From: Cyanoderma ruficeps
Lineage: Eukaryota; Chordata; Aves; Passeriformes; Timaliidae
Length of the DNA: 64,000 bases
Direction: 5' to 3'
Assembly (NCBI GenBank): GCA_008694505.1
Contig: VZDJ01000623.1
Span: 17,789,754 to 17,853,753, forward strand
Positions within the stretch are counted from its first letter, which is position 1, and every line of letters starts with the position of its first letter. The notes under the pieces were generated by a model that made no database searches, was not told the origin of the DNA, and worked only from the letters and a program-made list of their open reading frames with translations. Made by a program: the position numbers and the translations under genes. Positions 1 to 10,717 of this stretch are shown here, one piece after another.

Positions 1-1943
1 ATACTCTGCAGTACTCTGCAGAGGAACAAAGCTTTGGAGAAGTCACAAAACATTCAGAAATTCCTGGGTATTGGTATGAGGGAAAGTAAAGGAAATGGGA
101 GTTTATTTTCACTGCAAGAGGCTGGGGGGAGGCAATGATCTAATTGCCAACTTTGGAAATTATGGAAGGCCTTGAAATTCCTCCTAACAAACCGCTGCAC
201 ATTAGGAAAACGTGGCAGTGTAGAAGTGTGCAATGTGAATGCTGGCATCGCTTTCCCGGGAAGGAGAATAAACATATGGACCATATTACCGGGGAGATCT
301 AAGGATGGGGAAAAAAAAAAGAAAAAAAGAAAAAAAAAAGGTATTAACGAGATCAAGAGGGAATAGGTGAAAAAACCCCAGTCATGGTGGGGCACTAGCA
401 GTTCTCTTTCTCCCTTCTCCAGGGATAGGTTACACAGCCATACATAAATGTTTTGCTCAGCCTTTTAAAGGCATTTCAAAGCTTTTCTGCCCAGCTTGAA
501 TTTTAAGTATGATTTGCAACAGTACTTCCCCCACACGCATCTAAGGGAAGAAAATCTCTTGCCAGTGGATTTTGTGCCTAGTGCCAGATGAAAAGAGCAG
601 CTCTTTGCAGGCTAAGGCTGGAGCTGTCCAGAAGAAGATCAGAAGACCAGGTTAGACCCTGCTGACTCTGACTTAGCATTGAAAATTTGGTTCAAGAGAT
701 GAAAGGGTAGCCAAATCTTTAGATGTTTGCTTCACAGAGGAGAGCACCATCCAACACAACACGCAGGGTTACAGGCAACTCTCTGGGGAAATAAGCAATC
801 GAGAAAAGCTTATTCTGGATCAAGACACCCAGGAATTCGGAGAGCAGGGAAAGATGAAAAGTAGCTGGTGGAGAAACATTTTCTGAGGAGCCTGGGTGGA
901 CAGCAGAGTCTGGCACGGAAGTTCTGGCACCATCAGCTACAAAACTTCATTCAAGAGGGATCCCCTGAGAGAAGAACTGGGGCCAGTGTCATGGGATGCG
1001 TGCAAAATGCATCTCTCCAGCAGCAGCAGTGCCTGCAGGGGGACTGAGCCCGTGCTGCTGCAGGTTGGCTCTTCTCCAGAAACTGGCTGGCCAACTCAGA
1101 GCCTGCTAACAGCCTGCTGACATGGGAATAAGAAACTAATGAGGCCTTAACTCCTGTATGACTGCAGGCCAGGGTTTTGCTCAGAGCATAGCTTGGAGCC
1201 TGGCCAGGCTACGCGGGAAATCACCGCCCACCTTTGGAGGACGAGGAGGGTGGCAGTGACTGCATGCCATGGTGACACTGCTCTGATGCTCTGGAGTGGT
1301 GACACTGCTCTGTTTAACAGGGGCCCAGCTCCAGGTGTGGGGCACCAGTGTCACCCCCTTGAGCACCTTTTTACTGTGCCTGTATTAAAGCTGCAAGCAC
1401 AGTAGTGACATTTCCTGTGTTTGCTCTTCGTTTCTTTCTGGTTTTCCCAATTTACAGCATAGCAATGAAATATGAAAGAGACAAAGGAAAAGCAGCTACC
1501 ATAGAGAGACCGGAAAAGTCCAACATTTGCACAAAAAGCAAAGCAAAAGGCCTGATTTTGCTCATGAAGCAGCTCTTGGGTTTTTTCTGCTGAGTGCAAA
1601 GAAAGAGCTGGTGCAGTGTGACTGTTATGTGCTGTATCTTTACCATCAATCACATTTTAATGAGAGTAAATTGAAATTCCAGGCATACATTAATAATGAA
1701 TGGATGAATTAACTCTGAGGAAAAACCTGATGATGCTTTCACCAGGCTGTGATGTCTATAGGCTAACATCACATTAGGTTACTTTCTGTACATTTATGGG
1801 GAAAACTTTAAACTAAAACATTTGCTCCAAGGCCAAGATCTCCAAAGGGACTTTGATACCTTCATTTCAGTTTAACTGGAATGTTGGAAGTCACAAAATA
1901 TGGTGACTCACACAAGCCATACACAGTCACCCAGGCATTTCAG
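1..1943. other. Intergenic DNA, no gene seen
   Basis: Apart from the A-rich tract at 311-339, I find no repeat family, no exon-like structure and no conserved protein match. Open frames here are short and overlap on both strands, as expected by chance. Confidence 0.7.
311..339 (+). repeat. A-rich homopolymer tract
   Basis: Runs of A broken by single Gs over about 29 bp. No retroposon could be recognised upstream of it. Confidence 0.85.
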
Positions 1944-2112
1944 CATTGGAACAGTCTGCCCAGGGCAGTGGTGGAGTCACCATCCCTGGAGGTATTCAAA
2001 AGACATGTAAATGTGGTGCTTAGGGACATGGTCGTGGCATTTCTGGGTTAATGGTTGGACTTGATCATCATGGAGTCTTTTCCAGCCTAAACAATTCCAT
2101 GATTTTATGATT
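1944..2112 (+). mobile_element. CR1 LINE 3' tail, plus strand
   Basis: CATTGGAACAGTCTGCCCAG, GTCACCATCCCTGGAGGTAT, GGTTGGACTTGATCATCATG and CCATGATTTTATGATT follow in the order of the CR1 3' UTR and its terminal octamer-type repeat. About 170 bp are kept. Confidence 0.88.
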
Positions 2113-3601
2113 GCCATGAATGTTCCTTCAGTGCCTCAATTTTCACCAGTAATTCTCTCCAGACACATTGACCCTTAGGTCACACTGCTCAGGTTGTGGC
2201 TACTGGACTTGAAATAGCATCCCAAAATTTTTGCCTGAAATCTCAGAAGGACCTGTTATGGCCCTAGTGGGGAGGAAAGCCACAGCCCAAACCCCAGAAC
2301 AGTTGTTCTGTCACCTTTGCAAGACAGGTATCTTTAGTGCTCACTTGGGTAGCAGAAGAGTGATTTTCAAAGAAAGCAGCTCAGGGGTTCTCATGTCTCC
2401 TTTCTGTTGAGAATGATGCTCCACTAAGTCAGAGCAGACATCAGGAGTTTGTTGTCAGGATAAGCATCAGAAATCCCCTAAAACTCATCAGCTGCATTCC
2501 CTGGAAGTGCAACCCACCATTAACATCACTTAAAATTCCACTTTATCAAACCCTGGCTTCTCACTCTGGAGATTCCCAGCTCATTTCCCATCATGGCAGC
2601 CAAAAAAGTGGCTACTATAGCTGGTAAAATCAGTTTGGCTGGATCTGCAAGTACCACAGCATCGGATGTTTACTCCATTTGGCCAGGGGATGCTTGTTCA
2701 TTTGAGGATTTTAGAAACATCGTCCTTTGTAAAGATCAGAACACATTTCCTGTTTAAGTGCTGGGATTTTCCAGTGCAGAGTTATTAAACAGGTCTGTTA
2801 CACAGAAAATAAAAGATTACATAAATTTTGGAGATGGATGGCTTTGGTGGACTTGAGTCATATTTTAGTTCCTAAAGAACTACTTGGCCAAGGCAACCAA
2901 AAATCATCCCAAGTAGTTTACTTGAATTCACCACTCCTTTCTCCCCGTGTCTGTTGATGACATCGAGAAATTAATGTTATTGGGGGTTGAGGCAGGAGTA
3001 GGTCCTGGTCTTTCTCACAGCAGTGTTGGACCTCCATGTCTCCACCAGCCCCAGACACCACTGCACTGCATCTCCTCCCTCTCTTCTCACTCCATCACGA
3101 CATAACCTCTTCGTGCTTCATGGCAGAGGAGGCTTTACAGAGAGGTCTCTGCACTTTGCCACTGCTCCTTGATGAGGGACTCTGCAGAGCCAAGGTCCTT
3201 CCCCCAAACCCTCACCCTTTTCCCTCTCAGCAAGACCCTGTCTGGAGACATCCCCCCTCCAGATGTATTTCTGATCAATACAAGCCTCCAAACCCACACA
3301 TTCACCCTTCAGAGCAGCTCCAAAACCAGAGGCATGTAACACCCAATTTCTTACATTGTGCTGCTGACTCTCTTCAACACTCTCCAGTTTTATGGGCAAA
3401 ATCCTCCTTATGCTGAGCAGACCAGTCACTGCTGGTTCAGACATGTGAGTCAGAAACAGCTCTTTCCTCCAACTAACAGCACAGCTGGAAGAAGAACAGA
3501 CCAGACTGCTTCTCCATCTTATTTTCCCTTTATCATAAGCTTATCTTTTGGGTCCTTTCACCCCCATCCTAATATCTGCAATCTCTTCCTCCCCACCATA
3601 G

Positions 3602-3648
3602 TTTTTTTTTTTTTTTTTTNNNNNNNNTTTTTTTTTTTTTTTTTTTTT
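3602..3648 (+). repeat. Poly-T tract with an assembly gap
   Basis: A homopolymer T-run is interrupted by eight undetermined bases (3620-3627). The true length is unknown, and the gap is probably a sequencing or assembly artefact of the homopolymer. Confidence 0.92.
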
Positions 3649-4450
3649 CCCAGCAGCCTGTCAACATGCCTCCTGAACTTATTTATAGCATGGCTTCAGC
3701 CACCTCACATGTTAACCTATTCCATATGTTTATTCTCCTTTGTGTGAAAAGGGGCTCTGCCAGCTCTTCTTTATCCCTGTGGCCTTTTATTTTCAGGTGG
3801 TGGCCCCAGCTGCTCAGCCCCTCACATGAGACCTGTTTTTTTGCTCCAGTGAACAAAAGAGCAGCTCAGGAAAGGTTCAGGCTGATGACAGACATGCCAG
3901 TCCTGGACCAGCCCTAACAAAGACAGATACCCAGCAGAAAGCTGGCACACCCTGCACAGCCAGTTTTACATCCCAATGGGATGGAAGTGGACTAGGTCAC
4001 CTGTTTTCAGAGGGATAGAGACTGGGAAGCAGCTCTCACCAAGGGTTTATCCTTGGATTTTCCTTCACTTAATTCCCAGCACTGTTTACAAACACTGTTC
4101 TTAACTTTTCTCGTCATCTGTTGGCTCATCCCTGTGGCTGTGATCCAACCTCCCAAACTGATTTGAAGTCACTGCTTATTTCTGGTGCCCCACAACTTTC
4201 CAGTGCCCCCAGCACACTTTCTCCCACCCCAAATCTGAGGGTCCAGCTTACCAAAAGCAGGCAGTTTTGGGTGGCATTTCCTGCAGCTGCAGCTCCAAGT
4301 GCCTGAACCTTCATATCCATTCAAAGTGAAACATGAGCAACACTCAGGCACCATCACTCAAATGACTGGGAGGAAATTAAGCAATGAGTTGAGCCACTAT
4401 TTTAAGGGGAAAATTTTCTGGGATGTGGCTGATAAAACATTGGCATAGGT

Positions 4451-4609
4451 GGCCAAGAGATGTGGATGCCCCACCCCTGGAAGTGTTCAACACTAGGCTG
4501 GACAGGGCTTTGAGCAACCTGATCTAGTGGAAGCTGTTCCTGCTCATTGCAGGGCAGTTGGGTTAGTTGACCTTTAAAGATCTTTTCCAACCCAAACCAT
4601 TCTATGATG
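4451..4609 (+). mobile_element. CR1 LINE 3' tail, plus strand
   Basis: It contains GATGCCCCACCCCTGGAAG, CAACCTGATCTAGTGGAAG and AGATCTTTTCCAACCCAAAC, ending CCATTCTATGATG. These are CR1 3' UTR landmarks in order. The copy is about 160 bp long. Confidence 0.88.
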
Positions 4610-5998
4610 CGCCCAGCTCCCCATTTCACTTACCTAACAAAAGATGCTTGCTAAACCTCTTACATTTATTCCTCAGAGCTGGAGTGGCTGTGTGGCAGGT
4701 GTAATTTGCACACAGGGCCCCATAAAAAAGCCACTGTAGTGGCACATCTGCCCTTCTCACCTTGTCTGCAAGCCCAGCTGCAGCCAGCCAGAGCTCTGCT
4801 CTGCAGAGCAGCCCCCAACGTGCCATAAATGTGTGGAATAATGGCTTTCCTGGGGGACCATCAGAGATTGCAGCCGGCAGTGAGAGCCCAAGGGGCGACA
4901 CCAGAGACACAACAGGTCCATGTTCAGCATCAGGGCAGTTTTAGAGCTGCTAAAAGCAAGCTGAAAGAGCAATGAATCTCTTCTCACTCACTCTTTTTTT
5001 TCCTAGCAGCTTTTGCCAGCCCTCTGCATGGGGCACTCCTGTTTTCCTCCTCCTGACTTCAAGGAAAATGTTGCCGGAACTCCTTGGTGTTTGCATTCCT
5101 CGTGCCCTAAAGCCAGTCTGTTGTAAACCCCACATCTCACGGCCAGATTCTCCTCCCCTGACTGCTCCAGCAGCTGCTCTCTCTTTTTTATACTGTGACA
5201 GCTTTTGATCCTTTCAATGGACAACAGTGAAACACCCTGTGTTTTTTCAGCCTCATTGCATCCCTTCCCCATCGATTGCAGAGACCTTGAGAGCACACTG
5301 TGACCAATACCCTATTCTTCTCATTTTCCAAAGAGAAATGTTTTCAGTAGAACTGAACTCCCTAACCTTGGTGTTTCTTACGTAAAGTGAATCAACAAAA
5401 AAACTCCCCCCACAAAAAAAAACCCAAGAAAAAAACAAATTATAAAAGTAATTTTTGGCCACCAGAATGCATCAAAACAGGCTTCTGTTCCCCCTGCTTT
5501 CTTCTTTGCTCCTTTTTTCAGGTCAGCTTTAGACAGAAAAAAACTCAGGTTGACAGTGATATCTCCAAGGCAATTCAAGGGTCTCCCCTAGGAAGCAGCA
5601 GGAGTCTCATTATTTTATATTCTCCCGGACAGAATACTAAATTTGGGGAAAAGCCTGCTCCAGCCATAGCAATAAGAAAAGAAACTTTCCAAATTGCTCT
5701 CCAGAGCCCTCAGATTCCTGTTTCATTACCTCGGCAAAACCAGTCCCAGGTGTCTTTTTTTAATCCCTGTTGATCAACAGGGGCAAGGCTCGGCATGTCT
5801 CTGGCCAAAGGCTCATTCAATATTATGAGCAAACTTTAATATGAGCATGGGGAAAGGAAAAACACACACTCTGCAAACTCGCTTCACCTTTTCTGTTGTA
5901 AAACATGCTGGATTTTAATGATTTCTATGTACCAGAACCCTCGGATTAGCTTTAAAGCCTTTAGTTGTAATTTTGTTTATTTTTTTCCACTGTGCAAG

Positions 5999-6065
5999 AA
6001 AAAAAAACAAAACAAAAAACCCCAAACAAACAAAAACCCAAACAAACAAACAAAACAAAACCCAC
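5999..6065 (+). repeat. C/A-rich low-complexity tract
   Basis: An A-run is followed by irregular CAAA, CAAAA and CCCAAA units for about 65 bp. It is the reverse-complement composition of the G/T-rich tract at 10.6 kb. A smaller similar tract lies at 5397-5438. Confidence 0.85.
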
Positions 6066-6674
6066 AACCCTGCTTGAGCCTGGACATAGACAGGATCACA
6101 AAGTGTCATTTTTCTGAAAAACTGCCGTGCTGGCAAGGGTAGAAAGAAATCGTTCAGATACAAAGAGGTGGTGGTGGGGAATCAGAACCAAATACATCTG
6201 CAGATAAATATTTTATGCCCTTTCCGAGTAGCTGGGTGGGATCAGACGAGCACACGAGAGCCCTGCGCTGTGCGAGGCTGCCACCTCCTGGAGCGGGCAG
6301 CCCTGGCGCCAGGGCATCCACCAGACATTGTGCTGGATTTGACATTTTAACCCTGAAATAATCACCTCACAGGGAACATGAACTGATGTCACCATCTGCA
6401 GTTTTTATGGAGAGTGAAGAGGTTTTCTAAGAAGCTGGTCTGGAGTTTAAACACGCAGGTGTGGAGCAGAGAGGGTGGACGTGCCTGCTAGCACCTGAAA
6501 AAGGGGTACAGGGAACCGGGGAAGGCAGCATTTCATCCAGAAAGACACACGTTTCCCCATTTATTGCAGCTTCTGCTCTTTTATTGCAACGATGTTTCCT
6601 CCCGTTCTGGCTCCACCAGCCCACCATCTGTGACTTCTGCTCTATCCCTTCTCTGGAGCCACCCAATGGCACCA

Positions 6675-6710
6675 CAGAGGTGGATACAGAGGTAGATACA
6701 GAGACAGATT
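6675..6710 (+). repeat. Three tandem 12-bp units
   Basis: CAGAGGTGGATA, CAGAGGTAGATA and CAGAGACAGATT follow head to tail. The array is short and has no recognised function. Confidence 0.8.
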
Positions 6711-8743
6711 TTGCTGGGTGGGCAGTGGTCTGTGAGAGGGGCGACATGAGAGACCTGCCCCACCACCTGCTGTGAGTACGCAGCTCATGGCATCTTCTGG
6801 GCACTCTGACTCTGTCTACATGGATCAAAATAGCTCTGTGAAGGAACAGGGATTGATTACAGCCATTGTTTATGGGGATGGGACCGGTCTTGGTGCTCTT
6901 GCCATAGTCTTATGTGATGGACAAGTTTTGGGTCTGGGTATGGTGGTGTTATCCTTGGCAGAGGGGAGGCTGGATGCTGATATGCTTTTGGAGCTTAAAG
7001 GTATTGGTTTAGTGCAGGAAAAAAGTCCCCTGCTCTGCACATGAACCAATATTAAGGGCAAGCAACCCAAGACCAGAAGAGGAAGCTTTTTCCAAGTAGA
7101 CTCCCTCCTGTTTGTCACAGACTTGTTGCCTTAACACGCACTGGGCACAAAGGTGGCAAAATCTATGTCAGAACATAAAAGCAACCAGAGCCCTTAATGT
7201 TAAGGATAGAAAAACTCACAGGCCCCAAGTGTTCTAATAAAGTAGGGAAAAACCTAAGTTGCTCACCTGTAGGCTGTTGGCTGCTGCCAGGCTCTCTTGC
7301 ACAGGGAGAACTTGAATGGGATGCTGCAAGGAGTCAACCTGGAAGTGATAGCATGAAATGCCTCCTACATCCTGCGAAGTTTCTGCCTTTTTCCAAGAGG
7401 TTTTACTTACCAGGAGAAAACCTCCATAATCACTCTGAAACTGGTAGCAACTCTCTGGTTTTCAGAGAGAGGAATTAAAAACAAATTAGAGGTAATGATC
7501 TCTTAAATTGCTTCTGAATCTACTCTGTCACTGAGAGTTTTGGTAGATTTGGACAATCAAGTCAAGCAGGGTCCAGGGCATGCAGAAGGTTGGCATGGAG
7601 TTTAGGAATATTTTCAAGCTTCCCATTAAATATTAGATGTGATGCAACTGCCCCTTCTTATTGAAAAAAGTGGTAAGAAACCCAGTGAAAGCCAAAGCCA
7701 AGAACCTGACTCATCCTGGAGAAAGGCTGTTTCTCCCATTTGAACTGTGTCAGCGGAGCATTAACTGACTTCTATTGTTAGTTACTACTTCTGTTCTGCT
7801 GGAATAGCTACATATAGTTATTCTTCTATTTTTAGTTACTCCAGACCTAAATAAGTGCAGAGGATCTGCAAATAGAGAACCAGGGTGACAGGAACTAAGA
7901 GTGTCTTCAGTACTCTCTATCTTGTGCTGAACACTCTCATAGCATGGACGGGGCTGTGTTTGGCAGTTCAGATGAAATGTCAACATGGACACCCTGCACC
8001 AAAACACCACAAGTTCAGTTCTGAATGTCAAAGACAAGGTGGTGGGGCACATCTTGCTGTTAACAGATGGCTGAAGCTTATCTGTATAAATTCATTTACT
8101 AATCAAAATCAACGTTTTATGTGTTTTGGAAGGTGAAAGCAGCAGAAGTCAGTATTTAGAAGCAGGACAGGATGAACCCTAAGCCACTTAGCACAAACTT
8201 GTTTGCAATGTCCTACTAATCCCCTCCTATCCTGCCTTCATTACCCTCGTATACACTACACCTGTGCAACTGATAACACGGCAGTGTTTGAGAAGCAGAT
8301 TTCAGACAGCCCCTCTTCCCCACTGAGGGACCCTATCCAGCACTTTTTAAAAGCAGGTTTTCTATCTCATTGGAGGCTTTTTTTTCCTCCAAGCTTTTAG
8401 GGGAATAAACCAAGCCAACCCCTGGGAAATGTGGCCTTTGCCAACATCTCCAGGAGTCACCTCTGCTTGGAATCTGGAATGTCCTGCTCTCAGCCAAGCA
8501 CTGTCCTCATGCACAGAAGTCATCAGCTTTTCCAGGTCATCCCTGATGGCAGCTTTTCTGGACACTTCTATGAGTGGATTTACCCTCCTGAAAATCATAC
8601 AACAAGCAGAAGAGCTAGGACAGTGCTGGGAGCAGGGCTGGGATGTTTTGTGCATTATGGTTTCCTACAGATGTTCCCCAAAGCATGGGGATGTTCCCCT
8701 CAGTGTCTAAGAAGCCTTTGAACTATGCCCTTAATAACATGCT

Positions 8744-8823
8744 TTAACTTGGTCAGCCTGAAGCAGTCAGACAGATGGACTTAGGGGATTCCTGTAGGTC
8801 CCTTCCGACTGAAATATTCTGTG
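8744..8823 (+). mobile_element. Short CR1 LINE 3' tail, plus strand
   Basis: TTGGTCAGCCTGAAGCAGTC followed by TGTAGGTCCCTTCCGACTGA and ATATTCTGTG matches the last 80 bp of a CR1 subfamily whose tail uses ATTCT-type repeats rather than ATTCTATG. Confidence 0.7.
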
Positions 8824-9909
8824 TCATCCTGCAGCATCCAGGAATATCTGGAGAATACAGCTTCAGGGTTGTGCCCACAAATGCCTTGTGAAGCCCATGG
8901 CCACCTTGAACCTAATCTTGCCACATACCTGTTAAATTCAGACATGTGTTTCTGTGCAGGGTCAGTCCTGTGGATAAGCCCCAGGGCTAGTAAAGGGCAA
9001 CAGTGATCCCACATTGCTCCTTGCTTTGGTGGTCCCATTTGCCCAGCCGAGGTGGGAACAAAGATTCTTAACAGTTTCTTATGTGAAAAGGAAGGCTGCA
9101 GCATCCTGTTACCATCTCACCAATCTCCTTTTTCTCACTAACAAAACCTCTGATTTTAAGGCTTGCTTTTAATGGAAAATCAGTAACAGACATAAAATCA
9201 TGTTTCTTCCTTTTGCATAGCAATTAACCTGGGAAAAACACCACTTGACTTGAGCCCTTCCAACTGGCCTTGTTAAGCATTCAGACCTGATTTAAAATAT
9301 CTTGTTTTAACAAAGAAGACCAACGCTATTTGGTTATCAGACTATTTGTCTCCCAGGCACATCTCCAGGCACTGTTGGGCCAAATGCTGCACCAGACTTT
9401 GCTCCAGACAGGTGGGACTCAATTCCAGCTACAGCCCACAAGGTTTAGGTTGCCATCCCAAGGAAATTGCACATAAGACTGCCATGTAAGCAATGCCAGA
9501 GTAAGGAAAAGCAGATTACCTCCAGGAGTTAATCTTCCTATTTTCCTCTATGAAAATTAATCTTTCCACTCAATGGAACAGGGGCATGAGGCCTCTATGC
9601 TTCCCACAATCTGCACAAAGGTTTTGTGCATCCCATCCTCTGGCAGGAATATGGCACTTTCCCTGGGCAGGCCAGGATTAATATAAAGTGGTTAACTTAA
9701 CTAGCAGCATATGTCTGCCTCTTTTTTCCCACTGCCATTTAATCTCTCTTATCCACTGACCATGCAAGCCTCCTGTAATCACTGCAGAGTAATTATGTGA
9801 TTATTCCAGCCCTCTAAATTACAGCTGCAGCTTGGACCCCAGCAATTGTGGGTGATGCAGTAAGGCTGACTTTCTCAACTGTTAGTTAATTACAATTAGA
9901 CAGAAGGGG

Positions 9910-10016
9910 AAAAAAAAAAACAAAACAAAAAAANCAAAATGGATCACACAATAATAAAAACAAACCACACAATAATAAAAACTAACCTACACAATAATAA
10001 TAATAATAATAATAAA
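9910..10016 (+). repeat. A-tract followed by a 21-22-bp minisatellite and an (AAT)n microsatellite
   Basis: An A/CA-rich run (9910-9940, with one undetermined base at 9934) leads into three imperfect copies of a unit of about 21 bp, built on CACACAATAATAAAAAC. The last copy expands into a pure (AAT)n run of about nine units ending at 10016. It is a likely length polymorphism. Confidence 0.88.
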
Positions 10017-10264
10017 GCAACCTGCCAGAAAATGCAACTTCTGCTGAGACTTTTCACCCCAGTCTTTCTCATCACAAGGAAGATTAGAGTGGGAGCCATT
10101 AATAAGATGGCAATTTATGCTAATTTATCAGCACCTAAGCCCAAGAGCCTTAATAAAACTAGCTAAAAGGAACTTTATGATAAATAAAGGCAATTACGTT
10201 GTTGCTGTTATTACAGTGCCATTTCAAATCCCTTTATGCTGGGGTTTATTGTCAAACTGATTTG

Positions 10265-10363
10265 GACAAGTTCTGTCTCTTGGAAGTTGTCCCTGCTTGT
10301 GGTAGTGGGGCTGGAACGAGATGGTCTTTAAGGTCCCTTCCAATCCAAAGTGTTTTATGATCC
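10265..10363 (+). mobile_element. Short CR1 LINE 3' tail, plus strand
   Basis: GTCCCTGCTTGTGGTAGTGG, then GGTCTTTAAGGTCCCTTCCA and TTTTATGATCC, match the final 100 bp of CR1. The 5' edge is uncertain because the copy is diverged. Confidence 0.75.
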
Positions 10364-10598
10364 TTTGAAATGAGGCTTTTAAAAAAGAAGAGATGAAGTA
10401 TAAAAAGATCAAGCTGCAGTGCCTCTTCTTGCCTTTATGACCCTTTCTGAGTATGACTTTCCTCCAGTGTCAAGGTCTTTTTAGTGGCATTAAATAGGCA
10501 CTGAGATTTCTCTTCAAGGTAGGGATGGTAACACAGATCCCAAGGCAATTGTAGGTACAGAAGGAGAAGAACCCAAAAGCCAGAGGTTGGTATTTTGG

Positions 10599-10717
10599 TT
10601 GGGGGGTTTTGTTGTTGTTTTGGGGGGGGTTGTTTTGTTTTGGGGTTTTGTTTGTTTGTTTTGGGTTGGGGATTGGTTGTTTGTTCGGGTTGGGTTGGGG
10701 TTTTTGGGGGGAGGGTT
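10599..10717 (+). repeat. G/T-rich low-complexity tract with many G-runs
   Basis: About 120 bp consist almost only of G and T, with at least nine runs of three or more Gs separated by T-rich spacers (for example GGGTTGGGTTGGGG). The pattern recalls TTTTGGGG-type telomeric DNA but is irregular. The opposite strand gives a Pro/Asn/Lys-rich open frame that is a composition artefact. Confidence 0.9.

Larger units (their letters stand above)
2113..8743. other. Intergenic DNA with simple repeats and one CR1 tail
   Basis: It contains the poly-T gap region at 3.6 kb, the CR1 tail at 4.45 kb, C/A-rich tracts at 5.4 and 6.0 kb and the 12-bp tandem repeat at 6.7 kb. The 126- to 133-codon open frames at 3.0-3.75 kb and 6.4-6.8 kb have no recognisable protein character. 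Confidence 0.65.

Noticed and set aside
3036..3747. 126- and 129-codon plus-strand open frames around 3.0-3.7 kb
   Set aside because: They lack any motif or splice support; the second runs through the poly-T gap, so its translation is partly undetermined.
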